Source of the DNA: Klebsiella pneumoniae
GTDB lineage: Bacteria > Pseudomonadota > Gammaproteobacteria > Pseudomonadales > UBA5518
Assembly (NCBI GenBank): GCA_945862145.1
Contig: CAMAXE010000020.1
Coordinates: 1-64,000 of the forward strand
Direction of reading: 5' to 3'
Length of the DNA stretch: 64,000 bases
The position numbers and the translations under genes were made by a program. Shown here one piece after another: positions 1-10,153 of the stretch; within the stretch, counting starts at the first letter, position 1, and each line of letters begins with the position of its first letter. The notes under the pieces are model-generated. The model was not told where the DNA came from. It did not search any database and worked only from the letters and a program-made list of their open reading frames with translations.

Positions 1-443
1 AGCAGCGCTCCGGCGCCATCGCGCAGCACCTCCAGCGTCTCGTAGGCACCCGCGCCATCGGTGGAAATGTACTTGCCCGTTGCCGCATCCAGCGCGTACT
101 CGAACACCGAGCCCTCGCCGTAGCGCACCTGGTAGCGCGTGCTCGTGCCTGTGCCGATCACGCTAAGGCTCACCGTGCTCGACACACCCCAGCGCGCATC
201 GTTGAACGCCCCACCCGTGGTGACGGCACCGCGCGAGTTGTAAGTGCGCAGCAGCGAGTAGTCATCCCCCCGACTCGGCAGGTACGCGTCCTGGTGCGCG
301 TACAGCAGGTTGCCGCTCGCCACGTTGACGAAGAGCGCATCGCCCTTGTCGGTGGTGGCCGTGCTGGTCTGATCGTTGCGGCCGAGGAGTGTCTGGGAGC
401 TGTCGAGAAGGCCCGTGGGGGCGCCGCCGATGAGGATGGTCAT
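1..443 (-). CDS. RHS/YD-repeat-like large protein, N-terminal part only (runs off left edge)
   Basis: Open minus-strand frame from ATG at 443 to the window edge, missing from the ORF track because it is unterminated: MTILIGGAPTGLLDSSQTLLGRNDQTSTATTDKGDALFVNVASGNLLYAHQDAYLPSRGDDYSLLRTYNSRG...; RHS-like wording. Confidence 0.6.
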   Translation of the reverse strand, partial: MTILIGGAPTGLLDSSQTLLGRNDQTSTATTDKGDALFVNVASGNLLYAHQDAYLPSRGDDYSLLRTYNSRGAVTTGGAFNDARWGVSSTVSLSVIGTGTSTRYQVRYGEGSVFEYALDAATGKYISTDGAGAYETLEVLRDGAGAL

Positions 444-626
444 GAGATAGCCCTGAAAGTGGCGTCAAGAAAAGTGTCAGGCTATGGCCCGACCGAAATA
501 AGGGCCGCCTATACGTGCAACCCCTAATGGCAGCCTACCAGTCAGGAACGCCACTGTCGTTGCCCCAAAGGGCAATCGGCTGGGATAAATTCAAAAAGCG
601 CCGTTAATCCAGATACGCCCTGCCAG

Positions 627-1844
627 CTAGTCCCGCGTGGCCACGTCCGCGGGATCAGCCGGCGCCGGTGCTGGCCACGGCAGGCTGCGCGTCTGGCGCA
701 GGATCGGCTGATGCCACGCGAACACGCAGAGCAGCAGCGCGCACAGACCGGAAAAGAGCAGGGTGAACCGCAGCCCCGCATGCTCCGCGATCCAGCCGCC
801 GAGCAGCGCGCCGGGTACCGCCGGAATCAGTATCAGCCAGCGCACCGTGGTGGTCATGCGCCCAAGAAAATGCGCCGGCGTAACCGCCTGGCGCAGCGGA
901 ATGAATGTCACGAACAACAACGTGGCGCCAAAACCGAAGAGCACCAGCATGAAAACAAACATCGCCACACCCAGACCATTGGCCGGCGCAGCGGCGCCCG
1001 TGAGCCAGGCCACGCAGCAGATGCCGAAACTCAGTATCAGGGCCGGGCCCGGCCCGAGACGAATCGATATCCGGGTGCCCAGCGCGCTACCTGCGATGGT
1101 GCCCACGCCGAGCGCCACATAGCTCAGGCCCACACTGCTGGCATCAAGACCGAGCACACGGGTGGCAAACAGGATCTGCACCACCGTGGCCGCGCTGTTG
1201 CAGAGCTGCCAGATGCCGCAGCACAGCGACATGGTGCGCAACAGCGGGGTGCCCACCACAAAACGCAGCCCCTGGATCATCGACTGCAGAAAATGCGTCT
1301 GCACCGGTCGGAGCTCCTCCTCGATGCGAATTCCGCGAAGAATCAGCACGGAGAAACCGAGTAGCAGGGCATTGGCAACCAATGCAACCGGCGCACCTAC
1401 CAACCGAATCAGCACGCCCGCAAGGCCCGGCCCCACGACCTCCGCGGTCGAGGTAGCGAGCGCGTTCTTTGCGTGGGCTTCGACCAGCCGCTCACGGGGC
1501 ACCAGCTGCGTCAGCACGATCTGCGAGGCGCTGCCGGCGATGGTATGCACCGTGCCGATGGTAAAGCCGATGGCGTAGAGCCACGCCATGCCGAGCCATC
1601 CCAGCCACCAGGCAAGCGGCACGCTGAGCAGCGCAAGCGCGATCAGCGCTTCGCCCACGATGTACACGGGAAGCTTGCGTACCCGGTCGAGCCATACGCC
1701 GCCCGGCAGCGAGAAAAGCACGTAGGGCAGTATCTCCATGGCGGTCAGCAGGCCCATCTCGGTGGGGCTCGCTTGCAACAGCACCACCGCCGTAAGCGGC
1801 ACGGCAAGCAGCGTGACCTGCGCACCGAAGGAGCTGGAAAACAC
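627..1844 (-). CDS. MFS transporter (EntS-like)
   Basis: 405 aa with many TM segments, MFS-like motifs (LPGGVWLDR...); the GTG start is probably internal and the true start lies further upstream (frame reads LIPRLSSRDLLRDPVYRRLWIS before it). Confidence 0.85.
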   Translation of the reverse strand: MFSSSFGAQVTLLAVPLTAVVLLQASPTEMGLLTAMEILPYVLFSLPGGVWLDRVRKLPVYIVGEALIALALLSVPLAWWLGWLGMAWLYAIGFTIGTVHTIAGSASQIVLTQLVPRERLVEAHAKNALATSTAEVVGPGLAGVLIRLVGAPVALVANALLLGFSVLILRGIRIEEELRPVQTHFLQSMIQGLRFVVGTPLLRTMSLCCGIWQLCNSAATVVQILFATRVLGLDASSVGLSYVALGVGTIAGSALGTRISIRLGPGPALILSFGICCVAWLTGAAAPANGLGVAMFVFMLVLFGFGATLLFVTFIPLRQAVTPAHFLGRMTTTVRWLILIPAVPGALLGGWIAEHAGLRFTLLFSGLCALLLCVFAWHQPILRQTRSLPWPAPAPADPADVATRD

Positions 1845-1943
1845 CGAGATCCACAGCCGCCGGTAGACCGGATCGCGCAGCAGATCGCGGGATGACAGAC
1901 GCGGGATCAGGCGCAGGCCGGGGTCCCTCCGTGGCCCGGCATC

Positions 1944-2549
1944 TCAGCGACCGGCGCTGGCGCGCAGGCCATTGCAGACCGTGCGCACCACGCGGTTGAT
2001 GAAACGCCGGTCAACGCGCTGGCCCATCACCATGATGCGCTGCAGCACCGGCCCTATCAGCAGATCCTGGGCAAACTCGCAGTCGATGCCGGCGGGCAGT
2101 TCGCCGCGCGCCATGCCCGCCATCAGCACATCGGCGAGCGGCTGGCGACGCAGCTTCGTGAGCGAGGCGAGCGCATCGGCCAGTGCCGGATTATGGGTCC
2201 GTTCAGCCACCAGCGCCGGAAGCACGCCTCCGAGCGGCGTCTCCTGCATGTAGCGGGCGAACTGGGCGATGGTGGTTGCCAGTTGTTCGGTGAGATCGCC
2301 GCGCGCTGGCGGCACCAGCACCGGGGAGCGCGCGATCGCGGCGATCACGAGATTTTCCTTGGTAGGCCAGCGCCGGTAGATAGTCGCCTTGCTGGCGCCC
2401 GCCCGCGCGGCGATGGCATCCACGGTAACGGCGCGGTAACCGCAGGCGGCGAGCAACTCCGCGGTGGCATCGAGGATCGCGTCCTCGGAGGCCTGGCTGC
2501 GCGGACGCCCCCGCGAGCGGGGGCTCAGGCCAGAGGCCCTAGGAGGCAT
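1944..2549 (-). CDS. TetR/AcrR family transcriptional regulator
   Basis: Typical N-terminal HTH (AILDATAELLAACGYRAVTVDAIAARAGASKATIYRRWPTKENLV); start chosen at MPPRAS, overlapping the end of the upstream OYE gene. Confidence 0.88.
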   Translation of the reverse strand: MPPRASGLSPRSRGRPRSQASEDAILDATAELLAACGYRAVTVDAIAARAGASKATIYRRWPTKENLVIAAIARSPVLVPPARGDLTEQLATTIAQFARYMQETPLGGVLPALVAERTHNPALADALASLTKLRRQPLADVLMAGMARGELPAGIDCEFAQDLLIGPVLQRIMVMGQRVDRRFINRVVRTVCNGLRASAGR

Positions 2550-3702
2550 GCGCCTGCTCCACGAAACCCATTTCCCAGTCCATCCCGGCAACCAGATCAT
2601 CGCGGGTGAAGGCGCGCATCTCGGCGTAGCGTCCCTGCTCGAGCTTGCGCACCCACTCGGGGTCGCCGATCAGCGCACGCCCCACGGAGACCAGATCGAA
2701 CTCATCAGCCATGAAGCGGCGCAGGAGTTCAGCGCTGGCATCCGGACCGCTGGGACAGGCTTTGCTGCCGAAAAGATTGCTCATCAGGTCCTGATCCAGA
2801 CCCACGCTTCCGACCGTTACCACGGGCCGCGTGCCGAGCGCGCGGGTCCAGCCTGCAAGCCCCTTGCGGGAGCCTTCCCACTCGGGCGTGTCGAAGCGGC
2901 GGGTCGATACATGAAAGATGTCCACGCCCGCCAACTCCAGCGCCGCCAGCATGAGTGCGAGCTCCGCGGGTGTGTCGACCACGCGGGCGTCGAAATCGAC
3001 CTCTTTCCACTGCGAAAAACGAAACGAGATAACGAAGCCGGGCCCCGTGGCAGCGCGAATAGCCGCCACAATCTCGGCCGGAAAACGCACCCGCGCGCTG
3101 ATGTCATCACCGCCGTAGCCGTCAGCGCGCCGGTTGGTCTGCGCCCACAGGAACAAATCGAGCAGATAGCCGTGGCAGGCGTGTACCTCGATGCCATCGG
3201 CGCCTATGGACTGCGCAGCAAGCGCCCCGCGCACAAAAGATTCGCGGATCTGCGCGAGATCCTCCGCGCTTGCGGCAAGGCCGTTGTGTGTGCCTGCCTT
3301 CACCAGGCCCGAAGGACTGATGCTGTGCGCCTGCGGGTGCGGGCCACCATGGCCTTCCTTGCGCACCGCGCCCTCGTGCCAGAGCTGCATGAACATGGCA
3401 CCGCCCGCGCGATGCACGGTGTCGATGCAGACCGCCCAGCCCTCGAGGGCGGCACCGTGAATATGTCCTGCGGTCGACTGCGCCGTGGCAGCGGGATGGT
3501 CCACCGCGCAGGACTCACTGATCACCAGCGATACGCCACCCTCGACACGGCGGCGGTAGTAATCCTGCATGCGCGGCAAGGGCTTGCCCTCGGGGCACCA
3601 ATGGCGCTGCATCCCGGGCATGACGAAGCGGTTGCGCAGGCTGATGCCGCGCAGCGAAAACGGCATGAACAGCGGCGATAGATCGGGCAGCAAGGCAGTC
3701 AT
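2539..3702 (-). CDS. NADH:flavin oxidoreductase (Old Yellow Enzyme family)
   Basis: OYE-type TIM barrel sequence (GVSLVISESCAVDHPAA, GIEVHACHGYLLDLFLWAQTNRRADGYGG). ORF extends to 3723; inner ATG at 3702 follows GCGAGG. Confidence 0.88.
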   Translation of the reverse strand: MTALLPDLSPLFMPFSLRGISLRNRFVMPGMQRHWCPEGKPLPRMQDYYRRRVEGGVSLVISESCAVDHPAATAQSTAGHIHGAALEGWAVCIDTVHRAGGAMFMQLWHEGAVRKEGHGGPHPQAHSISPSGLVKAGTHNGLAASAEDLAQIRESFVRGALAAQSIGADGIEVHACHGYLLDLFLWAQTNRRADGYGGDDISARVRFPAEIVAAIRAATGPGFVISFRFSQWKEVDFDARVVDTPAELALMLAALELAGVDIFHVSTRRFDTPEWEGSRKGLAGWTRALGTRPVVTVGSVGLDQDLMSNLFGSKACPSGPDASAELLRRFMADEFDLVSVGRALIGDPEWVRKLEQGRYAEMRAFTRDDLVAGMDWEMGFVEQAHAS

Positions 3703-3712
3703 CGGGCCTCGC

Positions 3713-6700
3713 TCATGCAGCAAGGCTCCCCGCCGTCTCCCGCGCCGCGGCGAACTCAGTCAGCAACCGTTCCCGGAGTACGTCGGTCTCCGTGATGCTC
3801 TTTTCCTTGACCACATCGAAGCCGCGCACGCGCTCGGGGAGCGCGGCGAGCTTTACCGCGAGTGCGTGGTTGGCCGGCTCGAGCCCCGCGAGCAGACCCT
3901 CGAGCATCTGCTCGTACTGCGCGATCAGGGCCCGCTCCTGCCGGCGATGAGCGGAGTAACCGAAGATATCGAAGCGCGTGCCGCGCAGCCCCTTCAAGCG
4001 GGCCAGCAGGCGGAATACCGGCAGCATCCAGGCACCGAACTCGCGCTTGCGGTAACGGCCGGTGAGCGGATCACGCCGCGCCAACACAGGCGGCGCCAGG
4101 TTGAAGGCGATACGGTAATCCCCCTCGAACTGCGCCTCGAGCTGCCGCTGCAGCGCCTCGCCGCTCAACAGACGACCGACTTCGTACTCGTCCTTGTACG
4201 CGAGCAGCTTCGCGTAATTGCGCGCCACGGCCTCGGCCAGTGCGTGCGCGCCCGCGGCCTTGCCACGTTCTGCATCCGCCACCCGGCGCACCAGGGCCTC
4301 GTAGCGTTGCGCTAGCGCGTCGTCCTGATAATCACGCAGACGCGCAACGCCCGCAGTGATCAAGTCCTCGAGCATCGGTGGGGCTGCCGGATCCACCAGC
4401 CGCACGGGCTCAGCACGCGTCATCAATGCATCGAGGCGCTCCGGTGCGGCCACCGCAAGACGCCCCAGCGCGAAGGCACGCCGGTTCATCGTCACCTCGG
4501 TGCCGTTCAGTTCGATAGCACGCTCCAGACTCTGGCGCGACAGGGGGATCAAGCCGCGCTGCCAGGCGGCGCCCAGCAGGAACAGGTTGGCGCCGATGGC
4601 ATTGCCCAAGAGCGTAATGGCGATGCGGGTGGCGTTCATGCCCGTCACGCCGCCCGGACGCGATCGCGCCTCCAGCGACTGGCGCATGCCTGCGGTGCTG
4701 AAGTCGAGGTCGGGATTCACGGCGAAGGCGTTGGTGGGCGCCACGTGCGTGTTGTAGACCGTGGCGGCGCGGGTGGCCGAGAGCCGCGCCAGCACATCCG
4801 GCGAGGATGCCACCACGAGGTCGGCAGCCAGCAGCACGTGCACCGCGCCTTCGGGGATGCGCGAGGCTGCCTGCAGCTCGCTGCCGGCCACGAAGCGCAC
4901 GTGGCTGGTGACCGGCCCGTTGCGCTGCGACAAGCCGGTGATGTCGAGCACGCTGACGGGTTTGTCCTCCATGTGCGCGGCGATGCCGAGCAGCGCGCCC
5001 AGCGTGATGATGCCGCTGCCGCCGATACCCGCCACCAGCACGTTGCAAGCGCTGGCATCTGCCTGCAGCACGGGCTCGGGCAGATTCTGCAACAGAGATT
5101 CATCAAAGACCGCCCCGCCCTGCCCCGTCATGCTGCGCAGGCTGCCGCCATAGACGGTGACGAAGCTGGGGCACATGCCCTTCACACAGGAAAAATCCTT
5201 GTTGCACACCGTCTGGTTGATGCGGCGCTTGCGACCGAGCGCGGTCTCGGCGGGCTCCAGCGCCACGCAGTTCGACTGCTGCCCGCAATCGCCGCAGCCC
5301 TCGCAGACTTCCTCGCTGATCAGGTAGCGCTTGGCGATGTCGGGGTACTTGCCGCGCTTGCGCAGGCGCTTGCGCTCGGTGGCGCAGGCCTGTTCGTAGA
5401 CGATCGCCGAGACGCCCGTATGCTCGCGGATCTCACGCTGCACGGCGTCGAGATCATCGCGGTGGTGGAAGGTGGTGATGGCCGGGAACTGCGCGCGATC
5501 GGCGTGCCGGGACAGGTCCTCGGTGACCAGGGCGATGCGCTGCACCCCCTCGGCAAAAAGCTGGTGCGCGACGTGGGGGGCCGTGATGCCGCCGTCGAAG
5601 CTCTCACCCTCGATGGGTTGCCCGCCGGTCATGGAGATCGCGCCGTTCACCAGCACCTTGTAGGTGATGTTGGTGCCGGCCGCGACGTTGGCGCGGATGG
5701 CGAGCAGGCCGGAGTGGAAATAGGTGCCGTCGCCGATGTTCTGGAACACGTGCGTGTGCTCCACGAAGGGCGCCTGGCCGATCCACGCCGCGCCCTCGCC
5801 ACCCATGTGGTACATGGTCTTGGTGTTGCGCTCGGGCAGCCATATGGCAAGGCCGTGACAGCCGATGCCGCCGAGGGCCATCGAACCATCGGGCACGCGT
5901 GTCGAGGTGTTGTGCGGGCAGCCGGCGCAGAAGCTCGGCATGCGCATCAGGGCGCCCTGTCCGCCGGCAAAGCCCGCCACCTGCACGGCCTCGTGGAGTG
6001 CGGCGCAACGGCCGATCAGCGCGGCGTCGTCGCTGCCTGCCAGTAATTGCGCGGCAATCATGCGCGCCAGTATCTGCGGATTGAGCTCGCCGCCTGCTGG
6101 CACCAGCGCCGCGCCGTCCAGGGCGCGCTTGCCGGTGAGCCTCGGGCGCTCGGCATCCGGCAGGTTGAAGAGCAGCCCGGCGAGCTGTTCTTCCATGACC
6201 GGGCGCTTCTCCTCGATCACCAGCAACTGCTCGCAGCCCTGCGCAAAAGCGGTGATGGCCTGCGGCTCCAGCGGCCAGACCATTGCCACCTTGAGCACCG
6301 ACACACCGAGCTCGTGGGCGCGCGCCTCGTCGATGCCGAGCTGCGCGAGTGCGTCCATCACGTCGAGCCACGCCTTGCCCGCGGTCACGATGCCAAGGCG
6401 TTTGCGGGGCTGCGGCCAGATGACGCGGTCGAGACCATTGGCGCGCACATAGGCCCGCGCCGCATCGAGCCGTGCCAGCATCTGCGCCTCGGCGGCGAGC
6501 GGGAACATGCCGAGCTTCAGGTTCAGACCGGCCTCGGGCAGGACGAAATCCTCCGGGGTGCGGATATCAACGCGCGCATCGTCCACCGCCACCGAGGCCG
6601 AGCACTCGACCACGTCGGTCACGCACTTGAAGCCCACCCAGCAGCCGGCAAAGCGCGACAGCGCGAAGCCGTGCAGACCGAAATCCAGATACTCCTGAAT

Positions 6701-7219
6701 AGTGGCCGGGAACAGGATCGGCATACCGAAGTGAATGAGCGCGTGATCGCTCTGGTGGGCCACGGTCGAAGAACGCGCGCCGTGGTCGTCGCCGCAGAGC
6801 ACCAGCACGCCGCCATGGCGGGAGCTGCCGGCGAAGTTGCCGTGTTTCAGCGGATCGCCCGAGCGGTCGACGCCGGGGCCTTTGCCATACCACATCGCGA
6901 ACACGCCATCGTGGCGCGCGCCGCCCAGGGCATTGACCTGCTGCGAGCCCCACACCGACGTAGCCGCGAGATCCTCGTTGATGCCGGGCTGGAAGTGGAT
7001 ACGGTGCTCGCGCAGGAAGCGCTCGGCCTGCCACAACGCGAGGTCGTAGACGCCCAACGGCGAACCGCGGTAGCCGGATATGAACCCGGCAGTGTTCAAC
7101 CCCGCCGCGGCATCCCGGCGCGCCTGCATGAGCGGCAGTCGCGTGAGCGCCTGCGGCCCGCTGAGATAGACCCGCCCCGAGGTTGCGGTGTACTTGTCGT
7201 CCAGCGTGATGTCTCTCAA
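3713..7219 (-). CDS. Indolepyruvate ferredoxin oxidoreductase, fused alpha-beta (IorAB-type)
   Basis: 1168 aa; TPP-binding region (GIGCHGLAIWLPERNTKTMYHMGGEGAAWIGQAPF), Cys-rich segment (CEGCGDCGQQSNC...CNKDFSCVKGMCPSF), C-terminal gamma-type domain. Confidence 0.9.
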   Translation of the reverse strand: MRDITLDDKYTATSGRVYLSGPQALTRLPLMQARRDAAAGLNTAGFISGYRGSPLGVYDLALWQAERFLREHRIHFQPGINEDLAATSVWGSQQVNALGGARHDGVFAMWYGKGPGVDRSGDPLKHGNFAGSSRHGGVLVLCGDDHGARSSTVAHQSDHALIHFGMPILFPATIQEYLDFGLHGFALSRFAGCWVGFKCVTDVVECSASVAVDDARVDIRTPEDFVLPEAGLNLKLGMFPLAAEAQMLARLDAARAYVRANGLDRVIWPQPRKRLGIVTAGKAWLDVMDALAQLGIDEARAHELGVSVLKVAMVWPLEPQAITAFAQGCEQLLVIEEKRPVMEEQLAGLLFNLPDAERPRLTGKRALDGAALVPAGGELNPQILARMIAAQLLAGSDDAALIGRCAALHEAVQVAGFAGGQGALMRMPSFCAGCPHNTSTRVPDGSMALGGIGCHGLAIWLPERNTKTMYHMGGEGAAWIGQAPFVEHTHVFQNIGDGTYFHSGLLAIRANVAAGTNITYKVLVNGAISMTGGQPIEGESFDGGITAPHVAHQLFAEGVQRIALVTEDLSRHADRAQFPAITTFHHRDDLDAVQREIREHTGVSAIVYEQACATERKRLRKRGKYPDIAKRYLISEEVCEGCGDCGQQSNCVALEPAETALGRKRRINQTVCNKDFSCVKGMCPSFVTVYGGSLRSMTGQGGAVFDESLLQNLPEPVLQADASACNVLVAGIGGSGIITLGALLGIAAHMEDKPVSVLDITGLSQRNGPVTSHVRFVAGSELQAASRIPEGAVHVLLAADLVVASSPDVLARLSATRAATVYNTHVAPTNAFAVNPDLDFSTAGMRQSLEARSRPGGVTGMNATRIAITLLGNAIGANLFLLGAAWQRGLIPLSRQSLERAIELNGTEVTMNRRAFALGRLAVAAPERLDALMTRAEPVRLVDPAAPPMLEDLITAGVARLRDYQDDALAQRYEALVRRVADAERGKAAGAHALAEAVARNYAKLLAYKDEYEVGRLLSGEALQRQLEAQFEGDYRIAFNLAPPVLARRDPLTGRYRKREFGAWMLPVFRLLARLKGLRGTRFDIFGYSAHRRQERALIAQYEQMLEGLLAGLEPANHALAVKLAALPERVRGFDVVKEKSITETDVLRERLLTEFAAARETAGSLAA

Positions 7220-7962
7220 GGCGTATTGCTCCCGGTCGTGGATTCGGCGCGTATGCGCGCCATGAGCCGTTGCTCATTCTGGAGTGCGGCGGGCAGGTTG
7301 CCCTCCGCGCCCCGCATCAGTCCCTCGCGAAAGGCCGCGATCAGCTCACGCGGCAAGCCTGCCACGGCGCGCGCCCAGTCCTGGGCCACGGCCATCACCT
7401 CGGCCGCCGGCACCGCGCGATTCACCAGCCCCATGGCCGCCGCCTGCGCGCCGCTGAGGCGCCGCGCGCACAGCAACAGCTCGCGTGCCCGCGCGGGCCC
7501 CAGCAGCTGGGGCAGAAAAAGAGTCGAGCCAAGCCCGGGCATGATCCCCAGCTCGGCGAAATTCAGCACCAGTTTCGCGTCTTCTGCCGCCACCCGCAGG
7601 TCCATGCCCAGCGTGGCGGTGATGCCGATGCCCGCGGCCGCGCCGTTCATCGCCGCGATGGTGAGGCAGGGCAGCGCCACGAGCTCCTGCACAAAGCCCG
7701 TGATGAAGTGCTCCTCGCCGAGCAGCAGGCCGCAGCGCCCGCGCTGGCCGGCGAGCGAGGCACGATCGGCACCGGCACAAAAGGCGCGCCCGCTGCCGGT
7801 CAGGATAATCGCGCGGATCGCGGGATCTGCGCCCAGCACGCGGTAAGCATGCACGAGTTCCTCGCCCATGTCGGGCGTGTAGGCGTTCAGCGCGGCCTCG
7901 CGTGCGAGTTGCACCACGGCCACGGCTCCCTCGATCTCGACCCGGATGTCCTGATAGACCAT
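7216..7962 (-). CDS. Enoyl-CoA hydratase/isomerase family
   Basis: Inner ATG at 7962 of the longer 7216..8625 ORF: MVYQDIRVEIEGAVAVVQLAREAALNAYTPDMG...GSGRAFCAGAD; crotonase fold motifs. Confidence 0.9.
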   Translation of the reverse strand: MVYQDIRVEIEGAVAVVQLAREAALNAYTPDMGEELVHAYRVLGADPAIRAIILTGSGRAFCAGADRASLAGQRGRCGLLLGEEHFITGFVQELVALPCLTIAAMNGAAAGIGITATLGMDLRVAAEDAKLVLNFAELGIMPGLGSTLFLPQLLGPARARELLLCARRLSGAQAAAMGLVNRAVPAAEVMAVAQDWARAVAGLPRELIAAFREGLMRGAEGNLPAALQNEQRLMARIRAESTTGSNTP

Positions 7963-7964
7963 GT

Positions 7965-8762
7965 TCAGCGCTCGCTCGGGGGGCGCCAGCGCGGCGCGCG
8001 ACGCTCCAGAAAGGCACTGCCCCCTTCCTGCATGTCGGGGTGCGCGTTCTGCTCCATGATGAGCTGCCAGGCGTGCTCGAGACCCGCCGTCAGACCGCGC
8101 TCCGTCGCGCCCCAGATCGCCTGCTTGGTGCGCCGCAGCGCCGCCGGCGAGTGGCGCTTGATCATGTCGGCGACCTCGTGGGCGCGCGACAGCAGCAGCT
8201 CTGCCGGCACCACCTCGCCCACCAGCCCCAGCGCGTGCGCCTGCGCGGCATCGATGCGCTCGGCACCACCGACCAGGGCCATGCGCAGCACCGCCTCGAG
8301 CGGCATGCGCCGCGCGAGCGACACGGGCTCCAGTCCTGCCACCAGGCCGACTTTCACATGGGTGTCGAAGAAGGTGGCGTGCCCGGCCGCGATCACGATG
8401 TCGCTGTCGGCCACGAAGTGAAGCCCGCCGCCCACGGCCATGCCGTTCACGGCACAGATCACGGGCTTCCAGACCTGGTTCTGCAGCGGGCTCCAGCGGA
8501 TGCTCTGCAGGCTGCTCTCGGCGTCCATCTCCGGCAGGTCGCCGAGATCCGCGCCCACGCAGAACGCCTTCTCGCCGGCGCCGGTGATGATGGCAACGAG
8601 CGCCGCGTCGTCGTCCTCGAAGCAACGCCAGGCAAGCGGCAACTCGCGGCTCATCTGCGCGTTCACCGCGTTGTGCGCGGCGGGGCGATCGAGCGTGATC
8701 AGCGCCACGCCATCCTGCAGTTCATAGCGCAGCGTGGCGAAGTCGGGGCTGGCTGGCGTCAT
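7965..8762 (-). CDS. Enoyl-CoA hydratase/isomerase family
   Basis: MTPASPDFATLRYELQDGVALITLDRPAAHNAVN...GAGEKAFCVGADLGDLP...; start at 8762. Confidence 0.9.
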   Translation of the reverse strand: MTPASPDFATLRYELQDGVALITLDRPAAHNAVNAQMSRELPLAWRCFEDDDAALVAIITGAGEKAFCVGADLGDLPEMDAESSLQSIRWSPLQNQVWKPVICAVNGMAVGGGLHFVADSDIVIAAGHATFFDTHVKVGLVAGLEPVSLARRMPLEAVLRMALVGGAERIDAAQAHALGLVGEVVPAELLLSRAHEVADMIKRHSPAALRRTKQAIWGATERGLTAGLEHAWQLIMEQNAHPDMQEGGSAFLERRAPRWRPPSER

Positions 8763-8763
8763 G

Positions 8764-9660
8764 TCACTCGCTCGCGGGCGGCGGCAGCACGCCGCCGTGG
8801 AAAGGATAGGGCTTGCCGAGTATGCCCAGAGACCCGAACTCGGCGGGCATCTCGCGCTGGAAGCACTCGCGGATCGCCTCCACCGTCCAGCCGCCTTCGC
8901 GGGTGAGCGTCTTGCCATAGTGCGGCTGCACCATGTGGGCGAGCCGCTCGCCACCCACACCAAAGACCTGCCCACTCACGTTGGCCGCCTCGTCGCAGGC
9001 GAGATACACCACCAGCGGCGCGTTGCGCTCGGGCAGCCAGAGCTGTTCGGGCGCTTTGCCATCGACCGCGCTCATCAGCCCCTGCGTCATCTGCGTGGCC
9101 GCCACCGGGCCGATGGCATTCACCCGGATGCCGAGCCGCGCCAACTCGATGGCCCAGGTGTAGGTCATGGAGGCGATCGCCCCTTTCGCCGCGGCGTAGT
9201 TGCTCTGGCCGAAATTGCCGAAGTGCGAACCGGAGGTGGTGTTGATGATGACGCCGCCGCGACCCTGTCGCTGCATCTGCAACGCCGCGGCCTGCGTGCA
9301 CCAGAACGTGCCCTTGACGTGCACCAGCCAGACGGCGTCGAACTCCTCGTCCGTCATCTTGAGAAAAGACCGGTCGCGGAGATTACCCGCGTTGTTCACC
9401 AAAATGTCGATGCCTCCAAAGGCCTCGACTGCATGGGCGATCAGCGCCTCGGCGCCGGCGCGCGCGGCGATGCTCTGCCCGTCTGCCACCGCTTGGCCGC
9501 CGGCAGCCGCGATTTCAGCCACCACGGCTGCGGCCCGCGCGGCGTCGATATCGTTCACCACCACGCGCGCGCCGTGCGCGGCGAGCAGCAGTGCATGCCC
9601 GCGGCCGATGCCGCCGCCAGCACCCGTCACCACGGCCGTCCGATCCTGCAGGAGTGTCAT
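8764..9660 (-). CDS. SDR family oxidoreductase (HSD17B4/FabG-like)
   Basis: TGAGGGIGRGHALLL, NNAGNLRD, YAAAKGA motifs; start MTLLQDR at 9660. Confidence 0.9.
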   Translation of the reverse strand: MTLLQDRTAVVTGAGGGIGRGHALLLAAHGARVVVNDIDAARAAAVVAEIAAAGGQAVADGQSIAARAGAEALIAHAVEAFGGIDILVNNAGNLRDRSFLKMTDEEFDAVWLVHVKGTFWCTQAAALQMQRQGRGGVIINTTSGSHFGNFGQSNYAAAKGAIASMTYTWAIELARLGIRVNAIGPVAATQMTQGLMSAVDGKAPEQLWLPERNAPLVVYLACDEAANVSGQVFGVGGERLAHMVQPHYGKTLTREGGWTVEAIRECFQREMPAEFGSLGILGKPYPFHGGVLPPPASE

Positions 9661-9673
9661 GGCGCCTCCGTGC

Positions 9674-10084
9674 TCAGGCGTCATCATGCTGCATCAACTC
9701 GAGCGTGTTGCCATCGGCATCCTCGATCTGCGCCACGCGCACGCCGGGCCGTAACGCGCGCACCGGCACCGGCACGCGATAACCCGCCGCCGCCACCGCC
9801 GCCACCACCTCGTCCAGATTGCTCACCGCGAGCGTGAGGTAGCGGATGCCGGTCTGGCTGGCAAAGCCGTCGCGGCTGCCATCCTGCGCGGGCGGCGTCT
9901 CGGGCTGGAATACCCGCAGCGTGCTGCTACCTACCGCGTAACGGCGGATCAGCCCCACACCGGGCATGCGCAGTTCGCCGGCCGGCGGCAGGCCGAGCAG
10001 TTCACCGTAGAAACGCGAGGCCACATCGGCATCGCGGGTCACTATGCCCGCGTCGAGCCAGGCGTTCTGCAGTTGTAGCGCCAT
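9674..10084 (-). CDS. VOC family (glyoxalase-like) protein
   Basis: MALQLQNAWLDAGIVTRDADVASRFYGELLGLPPAG...VAQIEDADGNTLELMQ. Confidence 0.85.
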   Translation of the reverse strand: MALQLQNAWLDAGIVTRDADVASRFYGELLGLPPAGELRMPGVGLIRRYAVGSSTLRVFQPETPPAQDGSRDGFASQTGIRYLTLAVSNLDEVVAAVAAAGYRVPVPVRALRPGVRVAQIEDADGNTLELMQHDDA

Positions 10085-10153
10085 CGTGTATCTCCTGTGT
10101 TCAGCTGGGGTCAGGTCTTTCATTTTTCATCGGGGGCCCGCGTGACGCTGCGG

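Noticed and set aside
2464-3681. 405-aa plus-strand ORF
   Set aside because: Antisense to the OYE gene; no recognisable domain.
4745-6046. 433-aa plus-strand ORF
   Set aside because: Antisense shadow of the 1168-aa oxidoreductase in GC-rich DNA.
6047-7846. 599-aa plus-strand ORF
   Set aside because: Shadow ORF antisense to the fused indolepyruvate oxidoreductase and hydratase genes; His/Arg/Ala-rich and without family features.
7216-8625. 469-aa minus-strand ORF as a single gene
   Set aside because: N-terminal half is an Arg/Gly-rich out-of-frame read of the neighbouring hydratase; the real gene starts at 7962.
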